DNA of 64,000 nt from Chondrus crispus (lineage: Eukaryota; Rhodophyta; Florideophyceae; Gigartinales; Gigartinaceae): positions 62,001 to 126,000 of the forward strand of contig NW_005179091.1 in assembly GCF_000350225.1 (NCBI RefSeq), read 5' to 3'. The notes below the pieces were generated by a model that was not told the origin of the DNA, made no database searches, and worked only from the letters and a program-made list of their open reading frames with translations. A program made the position numbers and the translations under genes. Below, one piece after another: positions 54,201-64,000 of this stretch (position 1 is its first letter; each line of letters starts with the position of its first letter).

Positions 54201-54600
54201 GAGGTAATTATTAGAAATTGAAAATTAATTAACAATATTTGAATGAAACATTTGGATGAAACATTGGAATGGACTTCTAGGGGAAGGTGATGAACAGAGG
54301 GAGGGGGATATCACCACACTAAGGACGGAACCCTTCTCCAACGCAACGCGACACACACCAGACACACTTCTTTCGTTGCCTTTCCTGTCAACGGATCCCG
54401 ACGCACACGAGACACACCTCTTTCGTTGCCATTTCTGTCTTTCTCTTCCGTTGACACCCTTTTCACCCATGATGAGAAACAGGCCCTCTGATACGGTACG
54501 TGGTGTGGGCGATTGATGATACTGTAGTACGGTTCCTCGGGGGACTAGGGGATTAGAAACGCCTTTGTTGGACATTGTATTGACACGAAGAATGACACGC
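51226..54600. other. Intergenic region, no recognised gene
   Basis: 3.4 kb with several open frames on both strands (for example 51967-52302, 53412-53891). None carries a motif I recognise, and overlapping frames of similar length exist on opposite strands. 53900-54250 becomes A/T-richer. Could contain decayed transposons. Confidence 0.4.
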
Positions 54601-54897
54601 TGTGCTTTCATGGAAAATGTGGCGGTTATCGCGCTTTCTCGTGGAACGCGATGACAAAGGAGCGGTCATCAATTGCTACCTCAATACTCACCGAGTTGAC
54701 ACTGTCAACTTGACAGACATCTCACAAGGGCGATGGGGTGGCGCATTACAGCTTCTAAGAATTCGATCCGATGCAGCAACTGTAAATGAAGAAGCATCTG
54801 CGAGTAGCCGCAAGCAGCAAGCCGTCAGCCATCTGTCAGACGTCTGTCCGTACGTCATCTATCACTGCCGGCGTGAGCCCTTCCCACACATCGACCT

Positions 54898-54904
54898 CAT
54901 AAAA
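54898..54904 (+). promoter_or_regulatory. Weak TATA-like element upstream of the peroxidase gene
   Basis: CATAAAA lies 67 bp upstream of the chosen ATG, followed by a C/T-rich, possibly 5'-UTR stretch. Position fits a core promoter; weak match. Confidence 0.3.
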
Positions 54905-54970
54905 CCCCCAACTCGCAACCCCGCAGTTCTTTCTCCCTCCCCAAATCTACTAACCACCTTCCCTTGCACT

Positions 54971-56662
54971 ATGTCTCTCCTTCTACTCTTTCTCTTGTCC
55001 ATTGCCTTCTCCCAGCCCATCCGCCCCAACGGTAACGACCGCAACAACCTTCTCCCCGTCCAGCCAGACACCCCCATCTTCAATCAGCGTCTACGCTCAG
55101 GCTGCGTTCGAAACTTTCGCACCTTCGATGGCGTATGCACTTCCTTCGGTACGCCGGAGCGTAAGCTATGGGCCTCTACAAACCGCCCTCACTACTCTTA
55201 CTTCCAAGGCCGCGACACCCTGGTCCCTCGAGGCGAAGCCCTACCATCTGCCCGTCTGATTTCCAACATGCTTTGCCGGCAAGGGGGAAACACCCCAGAG
55301 CCCAGAGGGCTCGCAGAACTGGCCACTTTCTTTGGTCAGTTCATCGACCACACCATTGTCGCCACCACGACCAACAAAGCCGAGCCGATGCCGATCAAGA
55401 TCCCGGACGGTGATCCGGTCGCCGCCAACTTTTCGAAAAGCGAGATGCCATTTTTCCGAAGCGTCCGCGTTCGGGTGCGCACACGCGACATGACGCAGAC
55501 CCCGAGCAACGTCCTCCCGTCCGCTATCGACTTGGCGTCTGTGTACGGCCCCAACAAGGAGCGTTGTGATGCCCTGCGGCAGCCGTACGGTGGATTAATG
55601 AAGACGAGCGGTGGTGGCATGCTGCCGCTGAATTACGCGGGGCTGAACAACGCGCCGCGTTCTGGACCTGAGTTCTTCTTGGCTGGCGACCACCGCGCCA
55701 ACGAGCACCCCATGCTCACGACATTGCACACAGTGTTTCTGCGCGAGCATAATCACATCGCAAGGGAGCTGGCACGAAAGTTTCCAAAGTGGAATAGTGA
55801 GATGCTGTTCCAGATGGCCCGCAAGATTAATGGGGCACAAATGCAGAAGATCGTGTACGAGCAATGGTACCCTGCAGTGACGGGGCGACGGCTGAGGCGA
55901 TACTCTGGGTTTAACAAGAACGTGGACCCGACTGTGAGCGTAAGTTTTAGTACAGCTGGATTTAGAGTGGGGCACACGATGGTGGGCAACAGGGTGAACA
56001 GGGCGTGGAAAGGGAACCAGAGGATGCCGTCTCTATCGCTCAAGGACATGTTTTTCAAGTCTGCAGACAAGATGAAAAAGGACGGAATGGAGGTGTTCCT
56101 CCGCGGGGCAATGATGAACCGAGCGCAGAAGATAGATGTCAAGGTGCACGATGCGCTCCGAAATTTCCTGTTTACTGGTATTGGTGGGGAGGAGGGTTTG
56201 CACGACTTGGTGGCGCTGAATATCCAGCGGGGACGGGATCATGCGCTGCCGACGTACAACGCACTGCGGGTGAAACTGGGGTTTCCCAAAGCGGTGACGT
56301 TTGCACAGATCACGCGGAACAAGAACGTGCGGAGCGCGTTGCAAAACGTGTACAAGTCAGCCGGGCTAGTGGAGATGTGGCCTGGGTTGATGGCCGAGGA
56401 TCACGCACAGGGGAGCTCGATGGGGCCGACTATGCTGAGGTTGTGGCAAAGGGAGTTTACACGGCTGCGGGATGGAGATAGCTTCTTCTATTTGGCGGCT
56501 GGTATGTTTTCGAAACGGCTGAGAGAGGAGATACCGCGGGTGCGGGCGCTGTACAATGGCTCGGAGGACACGTTGAGAGGGATTTTATTGCGGAACACGG
56601 AGATTATAGAGAGAGACTTGCCCGAGAAGATGTTCTTTGTAGATGGGTATGATGGAGCGTAG
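54971..56662 (+). CDS. Secreted animal-type heme peroxidase (563 aa), intronless
   Basis: Heme peroxidase of the animal (myeloperoxidase/peroxinectin-like) superfamily; such enzymes reduce H2O2 while oxidising halides or organic substrates. The N-terminus MSLLLLFLLSIAFSQP is a signal peptide, which decides the ATG; the frame stays open 123 codons upstream without such a signal. Distal site: FFGQFIDHTIV with D126 and H127. Catalytic region: HTVFLREHN with R258 and E259. Proximal site: FRVGHTM with H335. Also present are IDLASVYG (~186-193) and LNIQRGRDHALPTYN (~440). The length suits one complete catalytic domain with no added adhesion domain. It is probably extracellular, perhaps in oxidative defence or halide chemistry; substrate not deducible. 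The only convincing host gene here. Confidence 0.93.
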   Translation: MSLLLLFLLSIAFSQPIRPNGNDRNNLLPVQPDTPIFNQRLRSGCVRNFRTFDGVCTSFGTPERKLWASTNRPHYSYFQGRDTLVPRGEALPSARLISNMLCRQGGNTPEPRGLAELATFFGQFIDHTIVATTTNKAEPMPIKIPDGDPVAANFSKSEMPFFRSVRVRVRTRDMTQTPSNVLPSAIDLASVYGPNKERCDALRQPYGGLMKTSGGGMLPLNYAGLNNAPRSGPEFFLAGDHRANEHPMLTTLHTVFLREHNHIARELARKFPKWNSEMLFQMARKINGAQMQKIVYEQWYPAVTGRRLRRYSGFNKNVDPTVSVSFSTAGFRVGHTMVGNRVNRAWKGNQRMPSLSLKDMFFKSADKMKKDGMEVFLRGAMMNRAQKIDVKVHDALRNFLFTGIGGEEGLHDLVALNIQRGRDHALPTYNALRVKLGFPKAVTFAQITRNKNVRSALQNVYKSAGLVEMWPGLMAEDHAQGSSMGPTMLRLWQREFTRLRDGDSFFYLAAGMFSKRLREEIPRVRALYNGSEDTLRGILLRNTEIIERDLPEKMFFVDGYDGA

Positions 56663-56734
56663 CATAGTTGTGCATGAAGCCAAGTTGTATGTTAGCCGTT
56701 ACTGATGCGGACAAATACAGAAGGCAGTGTGCGG

Positions 56735-56740
56735 AATAAA
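56735..56740 (+). terminator. Candidate polyadenylation signal of the peroxidase gene
   Basis: AATAAA 73 bp after the stop codon, in an A/T-rich short stretch. Plausible signal by motif and distance. Confidence 0.45.
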
Positions 56741-58970
56741 ATTTCGGGGAAAAATACAACGTTCAAGCTTTGTGCCCTCGGCGTCAATCTCCGGAGGTGC
56801 TGAGGACGCGTGTGCCAGTGCACAACGGTCAGCTTTCTATCAGTACAGCCAACGATTCCAATTTGATTCGCTGCCTAGATATCATGTCAGTAAAGGGAAC
56901 ACTAGAACTCAATTGCTTCCAGCGTGCGGCTACAGTATTGGCTGATTATCGCGCAACAACTGACATCTCTCGCGTGACATGGCTGATGGCTGCCACCGTG
57001 GGCCCCTTGCCCTTAGCTCCAGAACAATTGGGAAGATTTTGCGCGAATTGTCAATTTAACCCATGTGTGGCTGTGGCAAATTGCTATCATGTTACTGTAC
57101 ACATAGATGGGGACGTTTGCGAGGGGTCCAGTAAATTTATAGTGTACTGTACCAAGGGTACCATGGTTTTCTGCCTGCCGCCACTCGGAAACCCCGAGAG
57201 GTTTGGTAATTTCCACGCACGCGGAAGCACCGAGCCATGGAGCGTGTCCAGTCCGCTCCTGGCCATCGAGACCAGAAGACTTCCTGAGTGTTGACGCAAC
57301 ATTGCTTGCCGATTGATTCTATGCAGCAGCAAAGCTTGCTTACCCCGTTTGTCTCCAGTGCACCCTGTTTACACCCTTTCCAACTTTCCGCGCGCCCTCA
57401 GAAGTTTTTCTGTAAACCAGTTCGGATTTCATGTCATGCGCTTCATGACATGGATAGCAAATCAAAAGGAAAAAAATCTTAGCCAGGCACCAGAACAACG
57501 ATTTCTGCCAGACGTCCATCAATGAGACAACCTGTCACATCCCGTACCTTACACCTGCTCATTCATATGGATGCCTTCATACTTTGTGCCTCGCATCTAA
57601 TCTCGCGAGCATCGTCATTCACTATTTCAAAACACCCTTGCCTTTCCTCACAACGCATTTTCTTTCCAGGTTGCCTTCGTCTCTACGTGCCATACCGCCT
57701 CATATGAGACTGCTCTCCGCACACTCGTTTAATGCCTTCGTCGTAAGCGTTCAATGCATCATCAAGGGGTTTCGTACTTCTCCTGGACACGTAGTGGCAT
57801 TTGTTGACTGCACTGCGTTTCCCAAATGCCTCTGTAGGAAGAAGGCCCTTTTCGCTGTGTCCAGGCCATGTCTACAAGAGTCAGGAACGCATAAAAAATG
57901 GCACACACCTGTCCTTTGAATCAAAGCACGTTGTTTTTCACTTGAAATTCGATTCAGGTCACCATCCATCACTTCCCTCTTTCCCCCCTTCGAAGAGCTC
58001 AATACAAGCAGGTTCGTCAGTTGGAGAGGAAGCGCCATGCGTACCTTTGCAACCGCCTCCGAAAGCGCAAACACACGATTCTTCTCTTCGTGTCTTTCTG
58101 AATAAACACAACTATCGGTAAAGTGTACGGGACTCCGCTCATCTCAACAATTCAAAGCGGTTTAATAGTATTGTATCTGCATGCAATGCAAGGTGAGACG
58201 GTCGGCACTGAAGATTATTTCACCTTGCCTTCGCCCCGTCCAAGTATTTTTCAACACTGCATCAGTGTACCGTACTGTACGTAATACTATATTGCGCTCT
58301 CCGAGCCGCCTTCAAGACGAGACTGAGGGACTGAGTCGCCGCCGCATTTGGCGCTTTGGCTTTTGTCGCACATCATCTCCCGCATGCATGGGAGATGTTG
58401 TACTTTTTCTATCTATGTGTACTGTACTGTGCAATGTTCTACACCTACATCATATTGCTGACTTCCACCGTCTCGTGAGGAGGCACTATTTCTTGTGCAA
58501 GCCGAGGCGCCTAGCCAAGAGCTGAAAAAAAGTCTGCAGCACTGGGGTTCGGAAATCTCGAGCCCTCCATCAAATCTACAGTAAGTCCACTTCCAGATGG
58601 TTGAGGATGATGTTCTTTGGTCTTCATGCCCTGACTGTTGACATGCTTGCGGTTATGGTCTTTCTGTTTTTGTGACCGTAACTGCGATGATCCGCACGGC
58701 CACGGCGGCTACTGAGGAGCGCTGCTTACCGATGCGGCAAGCTGAACTGTAGACCAAGTACGTTGAACTTACTCAGTACTTGCATGATAATGGCGGTAAG
58801 AGCATCCCCATCAGAGAGTGTTGTAAAGTGAAACTTTTTGAGGACGTTGGCGTGTTTTGATTGGCCACTCGCTGTTATACACTTTTGTTTTTAAGTCTTA
58901 AAAGACTCCGCCGAAAACTGCGTTTACCTGCAGGGCAACCCCACCGGCAAAAAACTGTATTCTCGTACTG
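56741..58970. other. Intergenic region, no recognised gene
   Basis: 2.2 kb. The longest frame (56770-57294, 174 codons) is Cys-rich in its middle but has no known pattern and starts right at the presumed 3' end of the peroxidase transcript. Repeated short TACTGTAC motifs occur around 57100 and 58265-58430. No gene called. Confidence 0.4.
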
Positions 58971-58975
58971 GTCAA

Positions 58976-59114
58976 TGTGACAATACCCAGACACGTGCAC
59001 ACATAGTCCACGTATCACACGCACAGGCTCACACCCGCCGGCGTGAGACCAGTAGACTTAAGTAGTGAGAGCAGATCCAGACAGTAAAGACTGCCCCATC
59101 GTTCCTGCACTACA
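58976..59114 (+). repeat. 5' LTR of Copia-E
   Basis: Only 139 bp (TGTGACAATACCC ... CACTACA). Preceded by target duplication GTCAA (58971-58975), matched at 63787-63791. Followed directly by a primer site starting GGTTATGG. Very short for an LTR of a coding element. Confidence 0.92.
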
Positions 59115-59130
59115 GGTTATGGACCACACG
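59115..59130 (+). other. Primer-binding site of Copia-E
   Basis: GGTTATGGACCACACG. The first 11 nt match the Copia-A/B site with one change (A for G at position 9). A half-tRNA-iMet primer is therefore also likely here. Confidence 0.6.
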
Positions 59131-59369
59131 CAAACACCCCTGCAAGACGATCGCAGAACTACGGGAGACATCCTCGCAGATCACCCCGTCACCAGCAAGG
59201 ACACACGGCATCACTACCCACCCCCGGCAGCCTAGAATACCTCCCCGGTTCAACAGAAGAGCCTCCACGAGCCCGTGTTGAGAGCCCGCATAACGCGCCT
59301 CCACCTCGTGTAGAGAGCAGAAACCACACGCAACCACGCGTGGACACGAATACACCAACAGCCACCGCC

Positions 59370-60580
59370 ATGGCCAACGAAGAAGGAACCACCCCGAACG
59401 ATCACCGGACCCAAGCCCGATTGCCGCCCCTCAGCCCCACAGGAGATAATTTCCCCTCATGGAGACAAGCGCTGAATGACATGGCCATCATCCAAGGAAT
59501 GGAAAATGTACTTGGTCCAACGTTTACTGCTCCAGATGATACAAGCCCGCTATATGCACCATACAAACGCAACAGTGCAATCCTCCGCCTGGCGATCAAC
59601 AACTCACTCCCGCCAAACTTTGCTGCCACTGCCGATCTAACACTTGACGCCTCACCCCTCCACATGGCACAAAAGATCACAGAGCACTTTACAGACAGCA
59701 CAACAACGGCGCACCTGCTGCTAAAACAAGAAGCAGAAAATACCAAGCTCACCCACAACACAACGCTAGATGACTACATTGCCCGCCACAGAGCCATTCG
59801 CACACGCATGCAAATGGCAAACTATCCAAACAGTAAATCAGGAGAGGCAGCCACAGTTCAGTTCATCATTCAAGGACTATCGGCACACACAACGTACAAG
59901 CACCTCTAAGATACGTGGATTGAAAATGGCACTGTCCCAGAAACAATTTAAGGGCTAGTACAACGACTTAAGTCATTACACGCCCGCACCATGGAGCGTA
60001 GGCCACAAAACAAACACGCACCAATCGGTATGCAACAACCAGCAACCACACCTCCCACCCCAGCATATGGAAGCCGCAACCGAGGCCGCAATCGCGGCAG
60101 AAGAAATTACAAATCAGCCAAAAGGGAACATCAATGGAGCAACCCTTCTGAAACCACCAGCACCCACCTCACCCCCTTTACCACAACAAACACACCGGGC
60201 ATACCCCGACTCACCTGGAAAAATGCAAAGGGCAACACGGCCAACATCACGCATGATACAGGTCTGAATGACCACACCTACAGTGTGCAAGAAATCGACA
60301 CCATCTCGCCCAACCCCGAAGAACACCCCACGGTAGAAGGTAGTAAATTCGCACTGGATTCTGGTGCACACCCATCCCATATCAAAAAGCCCACCCCTGG
60401 CATGCGTCGCCTCAAACGCAAAGTGCGCACTAACACTGCAACGTCCACCACCCCTCCTGCGACACACCACGGCATGCTTAAGATCCCGATGACGAAGACG
60501 AAATGGCTTAAACTCCAAACCCTCGTCAACCCCACCTTCGTACAAACCTACTATCCGTACATGATATTGCAAAACAGTGG
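59370..60580 (+). pseudogene. Copia-E gag-protease, with two in-frame stops
   Basis: Starts at ATG 59370 in a strong Kozak-like context (GCCACCGCCATGG). Gag-like: SWRQALNDMAIIQGMENVLG ... AHLLLKQEAENTKLTHNTTL. TAA at 59907 and 59949 interrupt, but the same frame continues (HARTMERRPQNK) to a protease motif FALDSGAHPSHIK at about 60349-60387. A frameshift near 60560 moves into the integrase frame. Stops could be lesions; a recoding role is unlikely given further lesions downstream. Confidence 0.85.
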
Positions 60581-61830
60581 GGAGCAGTCATATTCTACCC
60601 GAACACAGCACACGTGATAAATACAAAAGACAATCCCCCAAGCATTGTTGGCACTGCAAAATTCCAGAAAGGCCTCTATCATCTCAACGTGGCACGCCCT
60701 AAAAGCCAAGCCAATTCTGCCAGAACAATCCCGCGTCGCAAGACCAACACGAAGAGGAAAGTAGCTCATACCACAGCACCAAAAAGAAAAGCACAGACCT
60801 CAGCACCAACAACACAGTGCACACCCCATGCAAGCGCACAAAACATCCCCATACAATTAAGGCGCAACTCTGCACCAGTGCGGCCCCGTACTGCAAGCAT
60901 AAAAACGCAGCATGACTACCATCATTGGCGCATGGTGTTCAACCACATAAGACCTTCCACAATCCAACAAATGGCAAAAAGGCAGCTATTACCAAACCTC
61001 CCCAAATCCCTTGCATTACCACCGCCAAAAATTACATGCACAAACTGTGCTGCAGCCAAACTGCAAACAGCACGACACAGCAAGAAAAAGCACAACTACT
61101 GTACTGGTGAGGCACTAAGCAGCGACATATGCGGACCCTTTCCCACGGCATCCACCAACGGCAACCGTTATTTCATGACAGTGATAGACACTAACTCACG
61201 CTATCTCATCATAACATTTATGAAAACAAGGGATCAAGCACCAGACCAGCTTGACAATGTCCTGTCCCATCTCACAACAGGCCCGTACCCCAAACCCAGC
61301 ATGATTCACACTGATAATGCAAAAGAATACCTATCACATGCCACAAAAGACATGTACCACTCACATGGCGTGCGACACAGCACCACCGTTCCATACTCAC
61401 CTCAAGAGAACGGTATCGCCGAGAGAGTAAATAGGACAATCATGAACGCAGCACGTGCATCTCTGCACCACAGTGGATTACCAGAACACCACTGGTAAGA
61501 TGCAGTAAAAGATGCAGCCTTCAACTACAACCATACGCTGCATCTGGGAACCGGCCAAATACCCAGCACAGTGTGGCATGGACAAAAACCGAACATCACA
61601 AAATACATGATCTTTGGTCAACTAGGACATGTCCCGCACATCACAAGCAAGACGCTGGTACGAAAACTCCACCCTCGCGCCCTCACCGTCAGGTACCTAT
61701 TTCTGACAGGCCACAAACATGTAATGGTCATCAACACGGAAGACGGAAAACGCGACGAGTGCGATCGGTTGACTTTAGACCGTACCACAAAGAAATGGAC
61801 CCCAACCACAACGTACAAGTCCTTTTCAAA
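60580..61830 (+). pseudogene. Copia-E integrase, one internal stop
   Basis: Frame continuing GAVIFYPNTAHVINTKDN (pre-integrase), HHCC module (HHWRMVFNHIRPST ... CTNCAAAKLQ), core SSDICGPFP, HTDNAKEYLS and QENGIAERVNRT. TAA at 61496-61498 after PEHHW interrupts it; the frame resumes with DAVKDAAFNYNHTLHLG and VWHGQKPNI, the usual post-core block. Another frameshift follows near 61830. Confidence 0.88.
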
Positions 61831-63435
61831 GCGTTCACGCCCAAACCCACCCCAACAAAAATCACAGTCACATCACCGGCACCCATGCACCATGGACAGG
61901 CGAAGAACTATCCGGATGCAAAACTATGGGCAATAGCGCACAACAGTGAGCTTGATAACCTTGACAAAAACAACGTTATCACATGGACACCCTCACACAA
62001 AATCCCACCCGGTACGAAACCCATCCCCCTATCGATGGGATATCGGTACAAGCGCAATGCGCAAGGAAAAATTGTGGAGAGGAAGGCACGCTGCTCCGCC
62101 CGAGGTGACAAAATGATCCCACATGTGCACTTCAATCCGGAGAAAACCACGACCTACATGGCAGACAAAACCACTGTACGCCTCCTGTTTGCAATCGCAG
62201 CCTCGTTCAACATGTTCATCGAGCACATAGACATCAAGGCAGCGTACCTACACGAAAAGTTTGATCACTCAGAAACCAAACCAGTGTACGTCAGGCAACA
62301 CCAAACATTTGATGGCACACAAAAACATGAACACAGCGTCGGCAAACTGAACAAAAACATATACGGCACACCCGGCGCAGGACACACCTACCTCAGCGCC
62401 GTCGTCAAACTGCTCAAAAACACAAATTCGTTCAATCAGAAGCCGACATGTGCCTCTTCCACCGCCGCACAAAGAACCACATCATCATTGTATCGGTGAG
62501 CATGGATGATTTCACAGTAATCAGTACGTCCAAAAACCTCCAAAAAAATTCGCAGACATCCTCACCACGACGTACAACATCAAGCGACTTGGAGAACCCT
62601 CCCAACTCCTCGGATGGACGATAAAAAACTACCGAACGGTGACATCCATGCATCACAGCCAAATTCAATCCAGTATGTCGTAAAGAAAGCGGACATGGAC
62701 ATGGCAAACAGCAAACCAACGCCATATAACACCAAAACCACTCTACATGGACCAACAGAGGACGATAAACCTCTGCCAAAAATCACAAAAATATATCAAC
62801 AACTGTTAGGTGACATTCGCTACATAGCGGACTCGACAAGACCGGACATCTACTATGTGGCAAACCGGTTAGCAGTTGCGGCCAAAAACCATACAGTAAG
62901 ACATTGGACTGCATTAAAGCGCCTTATCCGTTACCTGAAGCACACCCCAAACCACGGTCTGCTCTTCAAAGCTGGAAACCACAAGGCAACTGCTTCTGTC
63001 ATCCCCAATCAACTCGAATCGTACAGTGATGCCGACTTTGCAGCCGATGTCACCAACCGAAAATCGATTTCGGGAATGGTGCATCTATACAATGGCACAC
63101 CAGTTTGCTGGGGTTCAATGAAGCAAACTATCACAGCCTTGTCCACGTGTGAGGCTGAGTATATAGCTGCAACTGCAGCAGCTCAGCAAACGACATGGAT
63201 ACGACGCATCCTTCAAGACATCAACATGCTCCCGCCCTCCCCCACGCCATTCCGCATTGACAACCAGTCTGCGATCCGCGTCGCGAAAAACAATGGGCCA
63301 ACAAAGAGAAGAAAATTCATTGACCTCCGTCATCATTACCTCGCACATCAAACGAAGGCCAAGGCGATTGACATCAAGCACATCTCCACAAAAGAAATGC
63401 TAGCGGACATCTTAACAAGCCGCTCTCACCTGTGA
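61830..63435 (+). pseudogene. Copia-E RT and RNase H, frameshifted
   Basis: RT palm: YPDAKLWAIAHNSELDNL ... EHIDIKAAYLHEKF ... KLNKNIYGTPGAG. A frameshift near 62440 precedes the active-site equivalent SMDDF (about 62500, with SMDD for YVDD). After another break the last frame (62614-63435) gives RNase H: SYSDADFAADVTNRKS, CWGSMKQT, STCEAEYIAAT, ending DILTSRSHL. Not translatable as one protein. Confidence 0.88.
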
Positions 63436-63469
63436 CATACACTATCTTAAGGAGACAACTTCAAGTGTG

Positions 63470-63552
63470 GGCACCCACCCCACCCCCCCCCCCCCCCCCC
63501 AACTGTATGCGTACCCACCCTACCCCCCACCCCCCACTACCCCCCCCCAAAC
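63470..63552 (+). repeat. C-rich tract in Copia-E 3' UTR
   Basis: An 18-base C run (63483-63500) with neighbouring CCCCCACC runs lies between the RNase H end and the polypurine tract. Slippage-prone; also G-quadruplex-capable on the minus strand. Confidence 0.85.
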
Positions 63553-63596
63553 AGGCCGACAGCCAACGATGCATCGCGCCACAGCGACGGGGGAAG

Positions 63597-63786
63597 TGTG
63601 ACAATACCCAGAACAACAACAGTCGCTGCGGCGCTCTCATCTACAAGTGACAATACCCAGACACGAGCACACATAGCACACGTATCACACGCACAGGCTC
63701 ACACTCGCCGGCGTGAGACCAGTAGACTTAAGTAGTGAGAGGGCAGATCCAGACAGTAAAGACTGCCCCATCGTTCCTGCACTACA
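63597..63786 (+). repeat. 3' LTR of Copia-E with partial internal duplication
   Basis: 190 bp. It is the 139-bp LTR plus about 51 bp: after TGTGACAATACCCAG comes a 36-bp GC-rich spacer, then TGACAATACCCAG again, then the rest of the LTR. It ends CACTACA, followed by GTCAA (63787-63791). Confidence 0.9.
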
Positions 63787-63791
63787 GTCAA

Positions 63792-64000
63792 CAAGTGCGT
63801 GCTCCTGCCCACTGAATTCCGATACATGCGCCCTCACAACCTCCACAGAGTGCCATTGGGGCTTTCGAAAGACGTAGGGTGGTTGCCAGAGAAACTTTAG
63901 GTTTAGTGTTGACATGTTGAGGATTGCGGGGAGTAGTGGTGGAGAAGCTTAATTTCTGGACACTTTCAACCAAATTTGCCATCGCCGTAAAAGGAATTTG
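63792..64000. other. Right flank, nothing recognised
   Basis: About 210 bp of host flank after Copia-E. Minus-strand frames reach the window edge but are too short to judge. Confidence 0.4.

Larger units (their letters stand above)
58976..63786 (+). mobile_element. Copia-E, 4.8-kb Ty1/copia element, decayed
   Basis: Complete in outline: short LTRs, half-tRNA-type primer site, gag, protease-integrase, RT, RNase H, C-rich tract, polypurine tract (GACGGGGGAAG, 63586-63596) and 5-bp target duplication GTCAA. The coding part has two in-frame TAA codons in gag, one in integrase and at least three frameshifts. The LTRs differ at only a few positions plus a 51-bp insertion, so decay is heavier in coding sequence than LTR age would suggest. 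Confidence 0.92.

Noticed and set aside
54602-54970. 123-codon N-terminal extension of the peroxidase
   Set aside because: It would bury the signal peptide; starts with GTG or a weak ATG and resembles no peroxidase prodomain I can recognise.
56770-57294. 174-codon frame after the peroxidase as a gene
   Set aside because: No motif, starts at the likely poly(A) region, overlapped by antisense frames; evidence insufficient.

Overview
The window looks like a repeat-dense stretch of a eukaryotic nuclear genome. Most of it is nested LTR retrotransposons, and I found only one convincing host gene: an intronless, secreted, animal-type heme peroxidase at 54971-56662. Compact intronless genes, animal-type heme peroxidases and heavy LTR-element load together suggest a florideophyte red alga such as Chondrus crispus. 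That assignment is inference from gene style; no rRNA or organelle marker is present to confirm it.

Layout. 1-34711 is a Russian-doll cluster of two related Ty1/copia families, named here Copia-A and Copia-B, plus a fragment of a third (Copia-C). Copia-A: LTR about 740-810 bp, 1.2-kb leader, 1365-aa Gag-Pol; one intact copy at 17613-26407 on the plus strand. Copia-B: LTR about 1.26 kb with unusual TA...TA ends, 1372-aa Gag-Pol; one near-complete copy at 26829-34711 on the minus strand, with over 98% identical LTRs by eye. Eight LTR-B copies or pieces occur; two are clean solo LTRs with 5-bp target duplications (GAAGG, CCTAT). Several other junctions have mismatched flanks, so ectopic LTR-LTR recombination has shuffled the cluster. 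A tandem miniature LTR element (TRIM) of 655 bp sits in the Copia-A leader. It has 107-bp LTRs, the same primer site and polypurine tract as Copia-A, and a tRNA-like module.

34712-44567 is an older graveyard: a 5' LTR and gag start of one element (F1), a second F LTR (F2), a copia RT relic, and a decayed Gypsy-like element (G) flanked by two 583-bp LTRs. 44568-49822 is an apparently intact Ty3/Gypsy chromovirus (H) on the minus strand with near-identical LTRs and a 4-bp target duplication. 49823-54600 holds a chromodomain relic and otherwise unrecognised sequence. After the peroxidase gene and about 2.3 kb without a recognisable gene, 58976-63786 is a copia element (E) with very short LTRs, a 5-bp target duplication (GTCAA) and several stops and frameshifts.

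A shared theme is the primer-binding site GGTTATGGGCCCAG directly inside the LTRs of Copia-A, Copia-B and the TRIM, with a close variant in E. It is complementary to the anticodon stem-loop of initiator tRNA-Met rather than its 3' end, as in the half-tRNA priming of Drosophila copia. Copia-B also carries, between primer site and gag, an open frame with two perfect CX2CX12HX5H zinc fingers, which looks like a captured cellular module. A 50-nt leader block just upstream of gag is identical between Copia-A and Copia-B.
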